A stretch of DNA of 64,000 bases from Pseudoalteromonas aurantia (GTDB lineage: Bacteria; Pseudomonadota; Gammaproteobacteria; Enterobacterales; Alteromonadaceae): the NCBI RefSeq assembly GCF_005886875.1, contig NZ_PNBY01000062.1, positions 1-64,000 of the forward strand, written 5' to 3'. Position numbers and translations under genes: made by a program. A model generated the notes under the pieces. The model was not told where the DNA came from, made no database searches, and was given only the letters and a program-made list of their open reading frames with translations. Every line of letters starts with the position of its first letter. The first letter of the stretch is position 1. This document shows positions 1 through 8,746 of the stretch, piece after piece.

Positions 1-31
1 GCGCAGCTCAGGTTACTTAGCTAACAAGTAC

Positions 32-63
32 ACGCTGACTTTAAAGTATAAAGTCGGCGTTTT
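32..63 (+). terminator. Hairpin terminator at window start
   Basis: A 12-bp stem with one G-T pair (32-43 with 49-60) is followed by a short T run. It lies just past the 3' end of the minus-strand gene at 70-675. It could end a plus-strand gene left of the window, or serve both directions. Confidence 0.5.
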
Positions 64-69
64 CACATA

Positions 70-675
70 TTAATTAGCGAGTCTACGGCAATTCTCACGC
101 ACAAATTGTGAAGGCTTTTCAGTGATTATTGCCGCGCGTTGGCGATGACAAAAGAACGTATAGACCTCATATTCAAAATCATTATTAATGGCTCTACCGA
201 CTTGATATAAAGTAGATACAAAGTCGGTATCAACACGAAAGTTATGTTTTACAACATAGTCACGTTCAAGGTACCAAAATAGCTCTATATTTTCTTTCTT
301 TGCGTAGGATGATAAAGCACTTTTGAGGGTGTTTCCCATTTTAAAACGTCGAGGAGCAACTTCTCCAGTCCAGTTTTGACTCGAAGGTTTAACAACTAAG
401 CCTCGTTGGGCAAGCGCATCGTCCAATGGGAAAGTGGGTTTGCCAATATCGATGACAAATTGTTTTCGTTCTGTGTCTCTATTATTAACTCTATTTCTAA
501 AGCTCTCATAAAACTGTGATAAGCCTTGTGCGGCAGCATTAGTAGATTGCTTCATATCTATTTTAGATAAAGTACCATATAAAAAGTAATAGGCAGCCCA
601 TACAAGGACAATGCCGAGTGAAAGGTGCTTTATCCAAAAGAACACAGATGAAAGCGTTTTATTTTTTTTGGCCAT
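70..675 (-). CDS. Membrane-anchored TcpQ-like periplasmic protein
   Basis: A protein of 201 residues with one N-terminal membrane segment (about residues 12-32) and a periplasmic remainder. The C-terminal 90 residues (GNTLKSAL, ELFWYLERDYVV, then a Cys-containing strand region) resemble the TcpQ/PilL-N type fold found in pilus and secretion accessory proteins; this is a motif-level resemblance only. It starts 19 nt after the acyltransferase gene on the same strand, so the two are probably co-transcribed, hinting at an envelope role. Two Cys residues late in the chain could form a disulfide. The exact function is unknown. Confidence 0.6.
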   Translation of the reverse strand: MAKKNKTLSSVFFWIKHLSLGIVLVWAAYYFLYGTLSKIDMKQSTNAAAQGLSQFYESFRNRVNNRDTERKQFVIDIGKPTFPLDDALAQRGLVVKPSSQNWTGEVAPRRFKMGNTLKSALSSYAKKENIELFWYLERDYVVKHNFRVDTDFVSTLYQVGRAINNDFEYEVYTFFCHRQRAAIITEKPSQFVRENCRRLAN

Positions 676-694
676 AGTCTCACATGCTCAATAA

Positions 695-1618
695 TTAATA
701 ATAGGATGGTGCGTTTTCGTCAGCACGGGTTTTAAAGCGACGGTGCAACCACATGTACTGCTCTGGTGCTTGCATGATAGCGTGTTCCATTCTGGTGTTA
801 ACGCGTCGAACATCACCATTTGGTGCGTCACTTGGAAAATTCTCCAATGCGGGATATATCGTCAAATGATACTGCCCCTTATTATCTCTGACACCACTTA
901 AGCTCAATGTTTCACAATTTTTGCTGTTTGCAAAAAGTAATGTGCCAGTGGTATTTGCAGCATCTGGGACTTGGAAGAAAGGCGCAAACTCGCAGCGATT
1001 TCTCCCATAATCTTGATCCGGTAAGTAGTAGCATAATTTTTTATTCTTGAGTGCCTGTAATAAACCTTTCACATCACGTTTGCCGATCAGAAACTCATTG
1101 GATCTGAGTCGGCCTTTGGTCATGAAATACTCCATTAACGCATTATTGTGTGGTCGATAAAAACCAATGCCTTTTTGCTCTACGCCTAAAATACGGCCAA
1201 GCATTTCGAGGTGAAGCATATGTGGCACGAGTAGCAGCACACCTTTGCCGCTATGTTGCACTGATAAAATATGTTCAATACCTGCAATCGAACCAATCAC
1301 ACGGTTTATACGCCATTGGGGCCACCACCAAGCCATACCGGTTTCCAACGTGGCAAGGCCGGTATTTTCCATATTGTTAAGTACCATCTTTGCACGCTCT
1401 TCGTCGCTAAGGTGTGGGAAGCACAACTTAACATTTACTTCTGCAATATGACGGCGCTTTTTTAGAAAGCGATGTACTAGTCTCCCTAATCCCTTGCCGA
1501 GTATAAATTGTACCTTTTGAGGTAACCAAGAAATTATATACAGGCACAGTACACCTAGCCAAGTTAACCAATACTTAGGTGCTAAAAATACGGATTTGAA
1601 AGGGGGGTTTTTGACCAC
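695..1618 (-). CDS. Lipid A biosynthesis acyltransferase (LpxL/HtrB family)
   Basis: A protein of 307 residues, the usual length for LpxL/LpxM late acyltransferases that add a secondary acyl chain to Kdo2-lipid A at the inner membrane. One N-terminal hydrophobic segment (about residues 12-35) anchors it. The family catalytic motif H-x4-(D/E) is seen as HMLHLE near residue 133. Further family blocks are YRPHNNALM and the WLHRRFK motif near the C-terminus. Which acyl chain or position it serves cannot be read from the sequence, so no symbol is given. It leads a likely two-gene operon with the TcpQ-like gene. Confidence 0.9.
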   Translation of the reverse strand: MVKNPPFKSVFLAPKYWLTWLGVLCLYIISWLPQKVQFILGKGLGRLVHRFLKKRRHIAEVNVKLCFPHLSDEERAKMVLNNMENTGLATLETGMAWWWPQWRINRVIGSIAGIEHILSVQHSGKGVLLLVPHMLHLEMLGRILGVEQKGIGFYRPHNNALMEYFMTKGRLRSNEFLIGKRDVKGLLQALKNKKLCYYLPDQDYGRNRCEFAPFFQVPDAANTTGTLLFANSKNCETLSLSGVRDNKGQYHLTIYPALENFPSDAPNGDVRRVNTRMEHAIMQAPEQYMWLHRRFKTRADENAPSYY

Positions 1619-1667
1619 TAAACTTTTCTCTCGCTGCTAATATGGTAGTAGTTTATCTATATGTGCC

Positions 1668-1697
1668 AAAAAATACAAAAGCCGGCTAAGCCGGCTC
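1668..1697 (-). terminator. Rho-independent terminator of tolC
   Basis: Read on the minus strand: stem AGCCGGC-TTA-GCCGGCT followed by TTTTGTATTTTTT, 40 nt past the tolC stop codon. Confidence 0.85.
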
Positions 1698-1735
1698 TAT
1701 AAATATACTACTTATGGATTAATAATTGTAATAAA

Positions 1736-3082
1736 TCAGCCTTGAGTAAGCCCGTTATTAATGGCTTCTAAGTCATTACGCGACAGCGTACCAGCAGCTT
1801 GCTTCAGTCTAAGTGAGGAAATCACATATTGGTAACGCAAATTCGCAACATTACGTTTTGCATCATAGAGGTTCTGTGTACTAATTAATACGTCAACAAT
1901 GGTACGAGTACCCACTTCAAAGCCAGCTTCGGTTGCTTGTAAAGCACTTTCAGCTGAAATAACAGCTTGCTCTAATGCTCTATAAGTTGCAACGTTTGAC
2001 ATTACTTGATTGTATGAGGTGATCACTGAACGAGTTACTTCACGCATACTCGCTTCTAGATCTTCACTTGCACCAACATACAAAGCACGGGCTTGCTCCG
2101 TCGCAGCTAAGGTGCGGCCACCTGAATAAATAGGCACTTTAAACGTTATGCCAACAGATGTTTGATCTTCACGAGGTTTGTGAAGTTTTCCGTTAGAGTC
2201 AGTTAGTGAATCTCCGTAACTGGCATTTAAACTCAAAGTGGGGTAGTGACCTGCTTGTGCTTGTTTAATTTGATCGTCTGCAATATCTAAATTGGCTTTT
2301 GAAATCGCGAGCGATAAATTCTTTTCTTTTGCGATTTCTACAAAATCAGTTGCTTGTCGACTAGGAGATACTGTTGAGAACGTTTCAGTATTCAGTGAAT
2401 CAAGTTTATTGTGGTATTTACCTGTAATTGTACGCAGCGCTTCGCGTGCTGTTTCAACATCATTGGTTGCCACAATCTCATTAGCAACAGCTCGGTCAAA
2501 CTGAGCCTGCGCTTCATGTACATCGGTAATGGCGGTTAGACCCACTTCATAACGCTGTTTAGTTTGTTCTAGTTGGCGCTCGATAGCACGTTTCTCAGCT
2601 TGTACAAACTCCAAGTTATCAAGTGCACTCAGTACGTCAAAATAACCTTGTGCAATACGTACGACGAGTTCTTGTTGGGCTAGCTCATATTGTGTACTTG
2701 CTTGGATAGCACGTTTTTCTGCGATGCTTAGAGATTCCCAAACTGACATGTCGAAAATAGTCTGACTGAGCGAAAGGCTTCGGCTAAATGTATCTTGGAA
2801 GCTACTACTGATTGAATAGCCACTGGCATCGTCTTGAAGCGGTGAAAAACCATCAGAGTCAACTTGAGTGTATCCAGCAGTAAAGCCAAGTTGTGGTAAT
2901 AATTCACCAAGCGCGCTATCTTGAGCAAATTTTTGCGCATCAGCTTGTGCTTTTGCTTTGAGTACAACAGGATCATTGGCTGTGGCAATATCGTAAACTT
3001 GAAGAAGATCTTCTGCGTAAGTTAGGTTGCTGGTTAATGTGCAAGATAAACCAACAAAAAGTGATAATAAGCTTTTTTTCAT
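1736..3082 (-). CDS. tolC: Outer membrane efflux channel TolC
   Basis: A protein of 448 residues with a signal peptide (cleavage probably after SNLTYA, about residue 23) and two outer membrane efflux protein repeats. It forms the trimeric outer membrane channel that works with RND pumps and type I secretion systems. Internal repeats such as ERQLEQTKQRYEVGLTAITDV and the later ATEAGFEVGTRTIVDVL show the duplicated helical-barrel architecture. It is divergent from nudF, the arrangement known in Escherichia coli, which supports tolC over other TolC-like factors. Its own terminator follows. Confidence 0.93.
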   Translation of the reverse strand: MKKSLLSLFVGLSCTLTSNLTYAEDLLQVYDIATANDPVVLKAKAQADAQKFAQDSALGELLPQLGFTAGYTQVDSDGFSPLQDDASGYSISSSFQDTFSRSLSLSQTIFDMSVWESLSIAEKRAIQASTQYELAQQELVVRIAQGYFDVLSALDNLEFVQAEKRAIERQLEQTKQRYEVGLTAITDVHEAQAQFDRAVANEIVATNDVETAREALRTITGKYHNKLDSLNTETFSTVSPSRQATDFVEIAKEKNLSLAISKANLDIADDQIKQAQAGHYPTLSLNASYGDSLTDSNGKLHKPREDQTSVGITFKVPIYSGGRTLAATEQARALYVGASEDLEASMREVTRSVITSYNQVMSNVATYRALEQAVISAESALQATEAGFEVGTRTIVDVLISTQNLYDAKRNVANLRYQYVISSLRLKQAAGTLSRNDLEAINNGLTQG

Positions 3083-3292
3083 TTTTCGTTCAGTCCTTAG
3101 ACAATTTTTATGCTTAATGCATGTTACCCTGTTTTTCTTATAAACGACAAAATATATACGTAAATCAAAGCTAACAAGTGTAACAGAATATATAAGACTT
3201 ACATGGGTTTCCCAAGTCTCACTTGATAGCTTCTAATATTGGGTCTAATGAATACTTTTTAAACCCTAAGTTTAAATTAAATAGGAAAATAA

Positions 3293-3916
3293 ATGGCTTC
3301 ATTAAATGAGTTTAGTAATCATGATGTGGAGATTGAATCAGTCGAAAATGTTTACCAAGGCTTTTTCAAAATTCAGACATATCACTTTAAGCATGCGTTG
3401 TTTGCAGGAGGAATGTCACAAACGATACGGCGCGAAATATTAGAGCGAGGTCATGCAGTGGCTGTACTTCCTTATGATCCAAACACTGATTCAGTGTTGT
3501 TGATTGAGCAAATCCGTATTGGCGCGATGGTAACTAAGTCATCACCATGGCTTCTTGAGTGCATTGCAGGTATGGCGGAAGGGTCTACTGATTATGAGCA
3601 TGTTGTACGTAAAGAAGCTCACGAAGAAGCGGGGCTTCATTTAGATAAATTACACTTTATGATGTCTTATTTATCTAGCCCTGGTGGCACAACAGAGCGA
3701 CTGTATTTATATTTGGCTGAAACTGATTTATCTCAGGTGGGTGGCGTTTACGGATTAGAAAGTGAGGGGGAAGATATTAAAACACATGTACTTACCTATG
3801 ATGAGGCCATCACGAGGCTAAATAGTGGTGAAATTGATAACGCTGCAACAGTGATTAGTCTACAATGGTTAGCAATAAATAAGGCCAAGGTCTTAGCTCC
3901 ATGTGGTAAAAGTTGA
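3293..3916 (+). CDS. nudF: ADP-ribose pyrophosphatase (Nudix)
   Basis: A protein of 207 residues of the NudF type, which hydrolyses ADP-ribose to AMP and ribose 5-phosphate. The Nudix box begins at GMAEGST and ends KEAHEEAGL. The metal-binding Glu residues of the REUxEE core are present. Two usual positions differ: Thr replaces the first Glu (GX5E) and Lys replaces the Arg of RE. It is the first gene of the nudF-yqiB-cpdA-yqiA-parE series; the next gene starts 9 nt on. The ATG follows an AT-rich leader with a weak AGG. Confidence 0.9.
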   Translation: MASLNEFSNHDVEIESVENVYQGFFKIQTYHFKHALFAGGMSQTIRREILERGHAVAVLPYDPNTDSVLLIEQIRIGAMVTKSSPWLLECIAGMAEGSTDYEHVVRKEAHEEAGLHLDKLHFMMSYLSSPGGTTERLYLYLAETDLSQVGGVYGLESEGEDIKTHVLTYDEAITRLNSGEIDNAATVISLQWLAINKAKVLAPCGKS

Positions 3917-3925
3917 GGTTTAACT

Positions 3926-4381
3926 TTGAGTGAAGTAGTAACACAGCACGGGTACATTCAATCCTTACCCAAATATATTACGCTATGCGAGCGCAATTAC
4001 TTGCGGGTTTTAAAGATGCTTCCTTTGGAGGAAGTCGGGCAGCTGCGCAGGGTAACATTGGCTGACGCACAGTATGTCATTGAAATAGACAGCTGTGCGA
4101 AATACACCACAGATATTTCGATTAAACAAATATCCAGTATCAGTGTGTTTTTACCGCAAGTACATTTATCTGTTCGTTTGTATCATGATGCCAAAGTCGC
4201 CGAAGTCGTCCATCATGATTTTCATCAGCGTATCAAGCCATCTTATGGCTACCCAAATCCCCATATGCATCAAAAAGATGAAAAGTATCAGCTAAATGCG
4301 TTTCTGGGTGATTGGCTCATGGCCTGCCTTGAAAGTGGTCGAGTGCCATTAAACTGGGATGTTAACAATGGTATGGTTTGA
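3926..4381 (+). CDS. yqiB: DUF1249 protein YqiB
   Basis: A protein of 151 residues that matches the YqiB/DUF1249 family along its length: an N-terminal block (LCERNYLRVLKMLP), SVRLYHDAKVAEV, and the C-terminal HQKDEKYQLNAFLGDWL. The start is a TTG with a GAGG ribosome-binding site seven bases upstream; no ATG fits better. The function of the family is not known. Its place between nudF and cpdA is conserved in enterobacteria. It overlaps the start of cpdA by 23 nt, which suggests translational coupling. Confidence 0.88.
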   Translation: MSEVVTQHGYIQSLPKYITLCERNYLRVLKMLPLEEVGQLRRVTLADAQYVIEIDSCAKYTTDISIKQISSISVFLPQVHLSVRLYHDAKVAEVVHHDFHQRIKPSYGYPNPHMHQKDEKYQLNAFLGDWLMACLESGRVPLNWDVNNGMV

Positions 4382-5141
4382 AAATAAATACCGATTCGAT
4401 AAATCAGCAATAAAAATTGCCCATATCACAGATTGTCATTTGTTCGAAGATGATACCGGCAAGTACTTCTCAGTGAATACTGCGGAAAACTTTCAACGCA
4501 CACTGAATTACTTAGCGACCCTTGAACTTGATGCAATTATTTTTGGCGGTGATTTAACGCAAGATCACACGACGGCTTCATATCAATTATTTGCTAAACT
4601 CATTACAGCGTCGGCATTAAAAGCCCCTGTTTTTTGGTTGCCAGGAAACCATGATGAATTGCAAACGCTTGAGGAAATCACCGAAGGTCAAATCCTTGGA
4701 GCTAAGCATATACAGCTTGAAGGGGCCGACGTGTTACTACTTAACTCGAAAGGTCATACCCCTGCTGGGTGGTGTGAGAAAGAGCACTTGTCTGAATTAC
4801 AGCAAGTATTGTTACAGAGTTCCGATCAGGTGTTGGTTTTTTGTCACCATCATCCGTTACCCATTAATGGTTATTTAGATAAGCACATATTAGAAAATGG
4901 CCCTGAGTTACTCAATTGTTTGGTAAATAGCGAGAAAGTTGCGGGTTTGATACATGGTCATGTGCACAATGAGTACCATTATGGCTACCGCGGCATAAGT
5001 ATTGTGGCCACGCCTGCAACCTCAATACAATTTAGCAAATGTACCGAACAGTGGCAGCAACAGAATTTGGGCCCTGCAGTGCGTATAATCAACCTAGGTG
5101 CACAGGTGTACGATTCAGAGGTAATATGGCTCGACGGGTAA
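4359..5141 (+). CDS. cpdA: 3',5'-cyclic-AMP phosphodiesterase CpdA
   Basis: A protein of 260 residues, class III calcineurin-type metallophosphoesterase that hydrolyses cAMP in the cytoplasm. All metal-ligand motifs are visible: D-x-H (ITDCHLF, Asp25 and His27), GGDLTQD, GNHDE, CHHHPLP and GHVHN. The first ATG overlaps yqiB; in-frame ATGs 9 and 15 nt later are alternatives. Its end overlaps yqiA. It would lower cAMP and so dampen CRP-type regulation. Confidence 0.93.
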   Translation: MLTMVWFENKYRFDKSAIKIAHITDCHLFEDDTGKYFSVNTAENFQRTLNYLATLELDAIIFGGDLTQDHTTASYQLFAKLITASALKAPVFWLPGNHDELQTLEEITEGQILGAKHIQLEGADVLLLNSKGHTPAGWCEKEHLSELQQVLLQSSDQVLVFCHHHPLPINGYLDKHILENGPELLNCLVNSEKVAGLIHGHVHNEYHYGYRGISIVATPATSIQFSKCTEQWQQQNLGPAVRIINLGAQVYDSEVIWLDG

Positions 5142-5692
5142 TTTATATTCATGGCTTCAATAGCTCAGAGGCGTCATTTAAAGCGCAGCAATTTGGAAAG
5201 TGGCTAGCAAGGCAGCCAGTCGACTGTGAATATCTAACCCCGAGATTGAGCTTTGACCCGCGTATTGCCATAACACAGTTAGTTACGTTGATTGAAGAGG
5301 ATACCGTACTGTTAGGTAGCTCATTAGGTGGCTATTACGCTACTTATCTATCTCAATTGTACGGTTTAAAAGCTGTCGTCATTAATCCTGCTGTGAAACC
5401 ATTTGATTTATTAGCGGATTATTTAGGAGCACAGTATAATCCCTATCAAAAGATACATTATGAGTTAACGTTAGCGCATGTAGATGCGCTAGAGCAATTG
5501 TATTATCCAAGGTTAGTTCAACCCCGTTTAATAATGTTATTACAGCAAATGGGAGATGAAGTGTTACCCTATCAACAAGCTGTGCACTATTTTATCGCGT
5601 GTGAGCAGCGTATTGAGTTTGCTGGAGAACACAGTTTTGTGGCTTTTCAGCGCTATTTTGACACCATAGTCAACTTTTTAGATATCACGTAA
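5126..5692 (+). CDS. yqiA: Esterase YqiA (alpha/beta hydrolase)
   Basis: A protein of 188 residues. The start is placed at the ATG giving MARRVIYIHGFNSS, because an upstream extension would only duplicate cpdA sequence in another frame and YqiA proteins begin this way. It has the HGF oxyanion block and the nucleophile elbow GSSLGG, with Asp in GDEVLPY and His in GEHSF completing a triad. The family has esterase activity on short acyl and palmitoyl-CoA substrates; the physiological substrate is unknown. It overlaps cpdA by 16 nt and lies 31 nt before parE. Confidence 0.9.
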   Translation: MARRVIYIHGFNSSEASFKAQQFGKWLARQPVDCEYLTPRLSFDPRIAITQLVTLIEEDTVLLGSSLGGYYATYLSQLYGLKAVVINPAVKPFDLLADYLGAQYNPYQKIHYELTLAHVDALEQLYYPRLVQPRLIMLLQQMGDEVLPYQQAVHYFIACEQRIEFAGEHSFVAFQRYFDTIVNFLDIT

Positions 5693-5723
5693 AACTGAAC
5701 GAATTTAATAAAAGAATCCATTT

Positions 5724-7619
5724 ATGAGCGAACAAAACTATAACGCAGAAGCGATTGAGGTTTTAAATGGTTTAGAGCCTGTTAAGCGTCGACCGGGCAT
5801 GTATACCGATACCACGCGTCCTAACCATTTGGGGCAAGAGGTTATAGACAATAGTGTAGATGAAGCATTAGCCGGTCATGCTACTAAGATTGACGTTATC
5901 TTGCATGAAGATAATTCTTTGGAAGTATGTGATGATGGCCGAGGAATGCCTGTTGATATTCACCCTGAAGAAGGCCTCCCTGGTGTTGAACTGATCCTCA
6001 CGAAACTGCATGCAGGTGGTAAATTTTCTAACAAAAACTATCAATTTTCTGGTGGTTTACATGGCGTTGGTATCTCGGTAGTAAATGCTTTATCAACGCG
6101 TGTTGAAATCAGTGTTAAACGAGATGGTCAAGTGCATGAAATGGCATTTGAAAGTGGTGATAAAGTTCAAGATCTTGAAGTCACCGGCACCGTGGGTAAA
6201 AGAAATACCGGCACATCTGTGCACTTTTGGCCTGATGCGAGTTACTTCGACTCTGCTAATTTTTCCTTATCCAAGCTGTGTCACATTCTTAAAGCCAAAG
6301 CTGTTTTATGTCCAGGTTTAAAAATTCGCCTCATTAATAAACAAAGTAAAGAAACGCAGGAATGGCATTATGAAGCAGGCCTTGAAGATTATCTAAAAGA
6401 CAGTGCAAGCGGGTTTGAGGTACTACCAAAAAGCCCATTTACAGGTAGTTTTAGTGGTTCGACAGAAGGGGTTGAATGGGCACTTCATTGGTTACCTGAA
6501 GGGGGGGAATCTATAACAGAAAGCTATGTTAACTTGATCCCGACCGCACAAGGCGGCACCCATGTAAATGGGTTACGTCAAGGTTTGCTAGAAGCTATGC
6601 GCGAATTTTGTGAGTTTCGTAACTTGTTACCAAGGGGCGTTAAATTAACCCCTGATGATATTTGGGATAAGTGTAGCTATGTGTTGTCAGCCAAAATGCA
6701 AGACCCGCAGTTTGCCGGGCAAACGAAAGAAAAGCTGTCCTCACGTTCCTGCGCCACGTTCGTTTCTGGTATTGTAAAAGATGCATTCAGTCTATGGCTC
6801 AATGTACATACAGATACAGCTGAACTGTTAGCTGAGCTATGCATTAGTAATGCGCAAAAGCGTATGCGGGCAGCTAAAAAAGTTGTGCGTAAAAAAGTCA
6901 CCTCGGGTCCTGCATTACCGGGTAAGTTAACTGATTGTTCAGGTACAGAAACCGAGCGTTCAGAACTGTTTTTAGTGGAAGGTGATTCTGCGGGCGGATC
7001 TGCAAAACAAGCCCGAGACCGAGAGTTTCAAGCCATAATGCCACTGCGTGGAAAAATATTAAATACGTGGGAAGTTGAGTCGGGGCAAATATTAGCATCG
7101 CAAGAAGTGCATGATATATCAGTTGCGTTAGGTATCGACCCGGATTCAGACGATTTATCGGGTTTAAGGTATGGCAAAATCTGTATTTTGGCAGATGCTG
7201 ACTCGGATGGATTACATATTGCGACATTGTTATGTGCTTTGTTTGTTCGCCATTTCCCAACGCTTGTGAATAAAGGGCATGTTTATGTGGCCATGCCACC
7301 ATTATTTAGGATTGATGTTGGTAAAGATGTCTATTACGCCCTAGATGAAGATGAGAAAAAAGGGGTGTTGGCACGGATAGAAGCCGAGAAGAAGCGCGGA
7401 AAAGTTAACGTGCAACGATTCAAAGGGCTAGGGGAGATGAACCCGCTTCAGCTTCGAGAAACCACCATGGATCCGAACACGCGTCGATTGGTTCAGCTAA
7501 CGCTTGATGAGCAAGAACAAACCATGGAAATGATGGATATGTTGCTTGCGAAAAAACGCTCGGGGGATCGCAAGGTTTGGTTGGAAAACCATGGTGATAA
7601 AGCTGAATTTGGTGTTTAG
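5724..7619 (+). CDS. parE: DNA topoisomerase IV subunit B
   Basis: A protein of 631 residues, the length of E. coli ParE. It provides the ATPase of topoisomerase IV, which decatenates daughter chromosomes. The GHKL ATPase motifs are seen in order: VIDNSVDEAL (Asn and Glu), DDGRGMP, GGLHGVGISV. The TOPRIM domain follows with LVEGDSAGGSA, PLRGKILN and the acidic DADSDG. It ends with the gyrase B C-terminal block QRFKGLGEMNP. It lacks the long GyrB insertion, which with the neighbouring parC identifies it as ParE. Confidence 0.97.
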   Translation: MSEQNYNAEAIEVLNGLEPVKRRPGMYTDTTRPNHLGQEVIDNSVDEALAGHATKIDVILHEDNSLEVCDDGRGMPVDIHPEEGLPGVELILTKLHAGGKFSNKNYQFSGGLHGVGISVVNALSTRVEISVKRDGQVHEMAFESGDKVQDLEVTGTVGKRNTGTSVHFWPDASYFDSANFSLSKLCHILKAKAVLCPGLKIRLINKQSKETQEWHYEAGLEDYLKDSASGFEVLPKSPFTGSFSGSTEGVEWALHWLPEGGESITESYVNLIPTAQGGTHVNGLRQGLLEAMREFCEFRNLLPRGVKLTPDDIWDKCSYVLSAKMQDPQFAGQTKEKLSSRSCATFVSGIVKDAFSLWLNVHTDTAELLAELCISNAQKRMRAAKKVVRKKVTSGPALPGKLTDCSGTETERSELFLVEGDSAGGSAKQARDREFQAIMPLRGKILNTWEVESGQILASQEVHDISVALGIDPDSDDLSGLRYGKICILADADSDGLHIATLLCALFVRHFPTLVNKGHVYVAMPPLFRIDVGKDVYYALDEDEKKGVLARIEAEKKRGKVNVQRFKGLGEMNPLQLRETTMDPNTRRLVQLTLDEQEQTMEMMDMLLAKKRSGDRKVWLENHGDKAEFGV

Positions 7620-7628
7620 GATGTGGCG

Positions 7629-8738
7629 ATGAAATATTTAGTGATGCTGTTAGCATGCTTATTAGTCCCAGTTACTTATGCACAATCGTTATTGCAACAG
7701 TTGTCGTTGCCTGAAGGATACGAAATTAGCTACTTCGCAAAATATGTGGATAATGCCAGGCAAATGGCTGTATCACCTACTGGCGTAGTCTACGTGGGAT
7801 CGCGTAAAGCAGGTAAGGTGCATGCTTTAATTGATAGCGATAAAGATGGTAAAGCTGATCGAAAAATAGTGTTGGCTCAGGGGCTCAACATGCCTTCGGG
7901 CTTAGCCATGAAAGGTAATGATTTATTTGTTGCTGAAGTTAATCGGGTGATCCGCTTTGCGAATATAGACAAGCAATTAAATGCCACAGCAAAGCAGTTT
8001 AATTATGAGGTGGTTTTTGATGAACTACCGAGTAAACGTCATCATGGTTGGAAGTTTATTCGCTTTGCAGATAATGGAGAATTGCTTATTCCGGTTGGCG
8101 TGGCATGTAATGTGTGTACAGAAGACCCAAAATTTGGCCGCATATTCTCATTGGATCTGGAAACCCAGAAGCTGACAACCATTGCACAAGGCGTGAGAAA
8201 CTCTGTAGGATTTGATACCAACCCGAAAACCGGTAAGCTGTGGTTTAGCGATAATGGTCGTGACATGATGGGGGACGACATTCCGCCAGATGAGTTAAAT
8301 CGAGTGGATACACCACAACAACATTTTGGCTTTCCATTTGTTCATGGTGGTAGTGTGCTTGATCCTGAATTTGCAAAAAATAAAACCCTGGTCGATTTTC
8401 AGCACTTTAGTGCGCCAAAGCTTGCGCTTCAAGCCCATGTTGCCCCTCTGGGTTTACATTTTTATCGGGGCACTCACTTTCCAAAAGTGATGCATAATAA
8501 ATTGTTTGTTGCTGAGCATGGTTCGTGGAATCGCAGTAAGAAAGTAGGTTATCGCGTAATGATGGCAACAATTAAAGGGGGTGAAGTCACCGCCTATGAA
8601 CCATTTGTGAGTGGTTTTTTATCTAAAGAGCAAACCTTAGGTCGTCCGGTTGCGTTCGCTGAATTGGCGGATGGTTCTTTGTTAGTTTCGGATGACTATG
8701 CGAACGCGGTTTATCGTATTCGCTATAACAATAAATAG
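7629..8738 (+). CDS. Sorbosone dehydrogenase-like exported beta-propeller protein
   Basis: About 369 residues with a signal peptide ([19 protein letters not shown]). The ATG at 7629 is preferred over a GTG six bases earlier because it gives a clean signal sequence. The fold is that of the soluble glucose/L-sorbosone dehydrogenases, which use PQQ. Blocks of that family include [21 protein letters not shown]-like [19 protein letters not shown] and [14 protein letters not shown] pair occurs but no heme-binding CxxCH. It probably oxidises a sugar or aldehyde in the periplasm; the substrate is unknown. It is embedded between parE and parC with gaps of only 9 nt on each side, so it is co-transcribed with topoisomerase IV. 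Confidence 0.82.
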   Translation: MKYLVMLLACLLVPVTYAQSLLQQLSLPEGYEISYFAKYVDNARQMAVSPTGVVYVGSRKAGKVHALIDSDKDGKADRKIVLAQGLNMPSGLAMKGNDLFVAEVNRVIRFANIDKQLNATAKQFNYEVVFDELPSKRHHGWKFIRFADNGELLIPVGVACNVCTEDPKFGRIFSLDLETQKLTTIAQGVRNSVGFDTNPKTGKLWFSDNGRDMMGDDIPPDELNRVDTPQQHFGFPFVHGGSVLDPEFAKNKTLVDFQHFSAPKLALQAHVAPLGLHFYRGTHFPKVMHNKLFVAEHGSWNRSKKVGYRVMMATIKGGEVTAYEPFVSGFLSKEQTLGRPVAFAELADGSLLVSDDYANAVYRIRYNNK

Positions 8739-8746
8739 GGTGTTAC

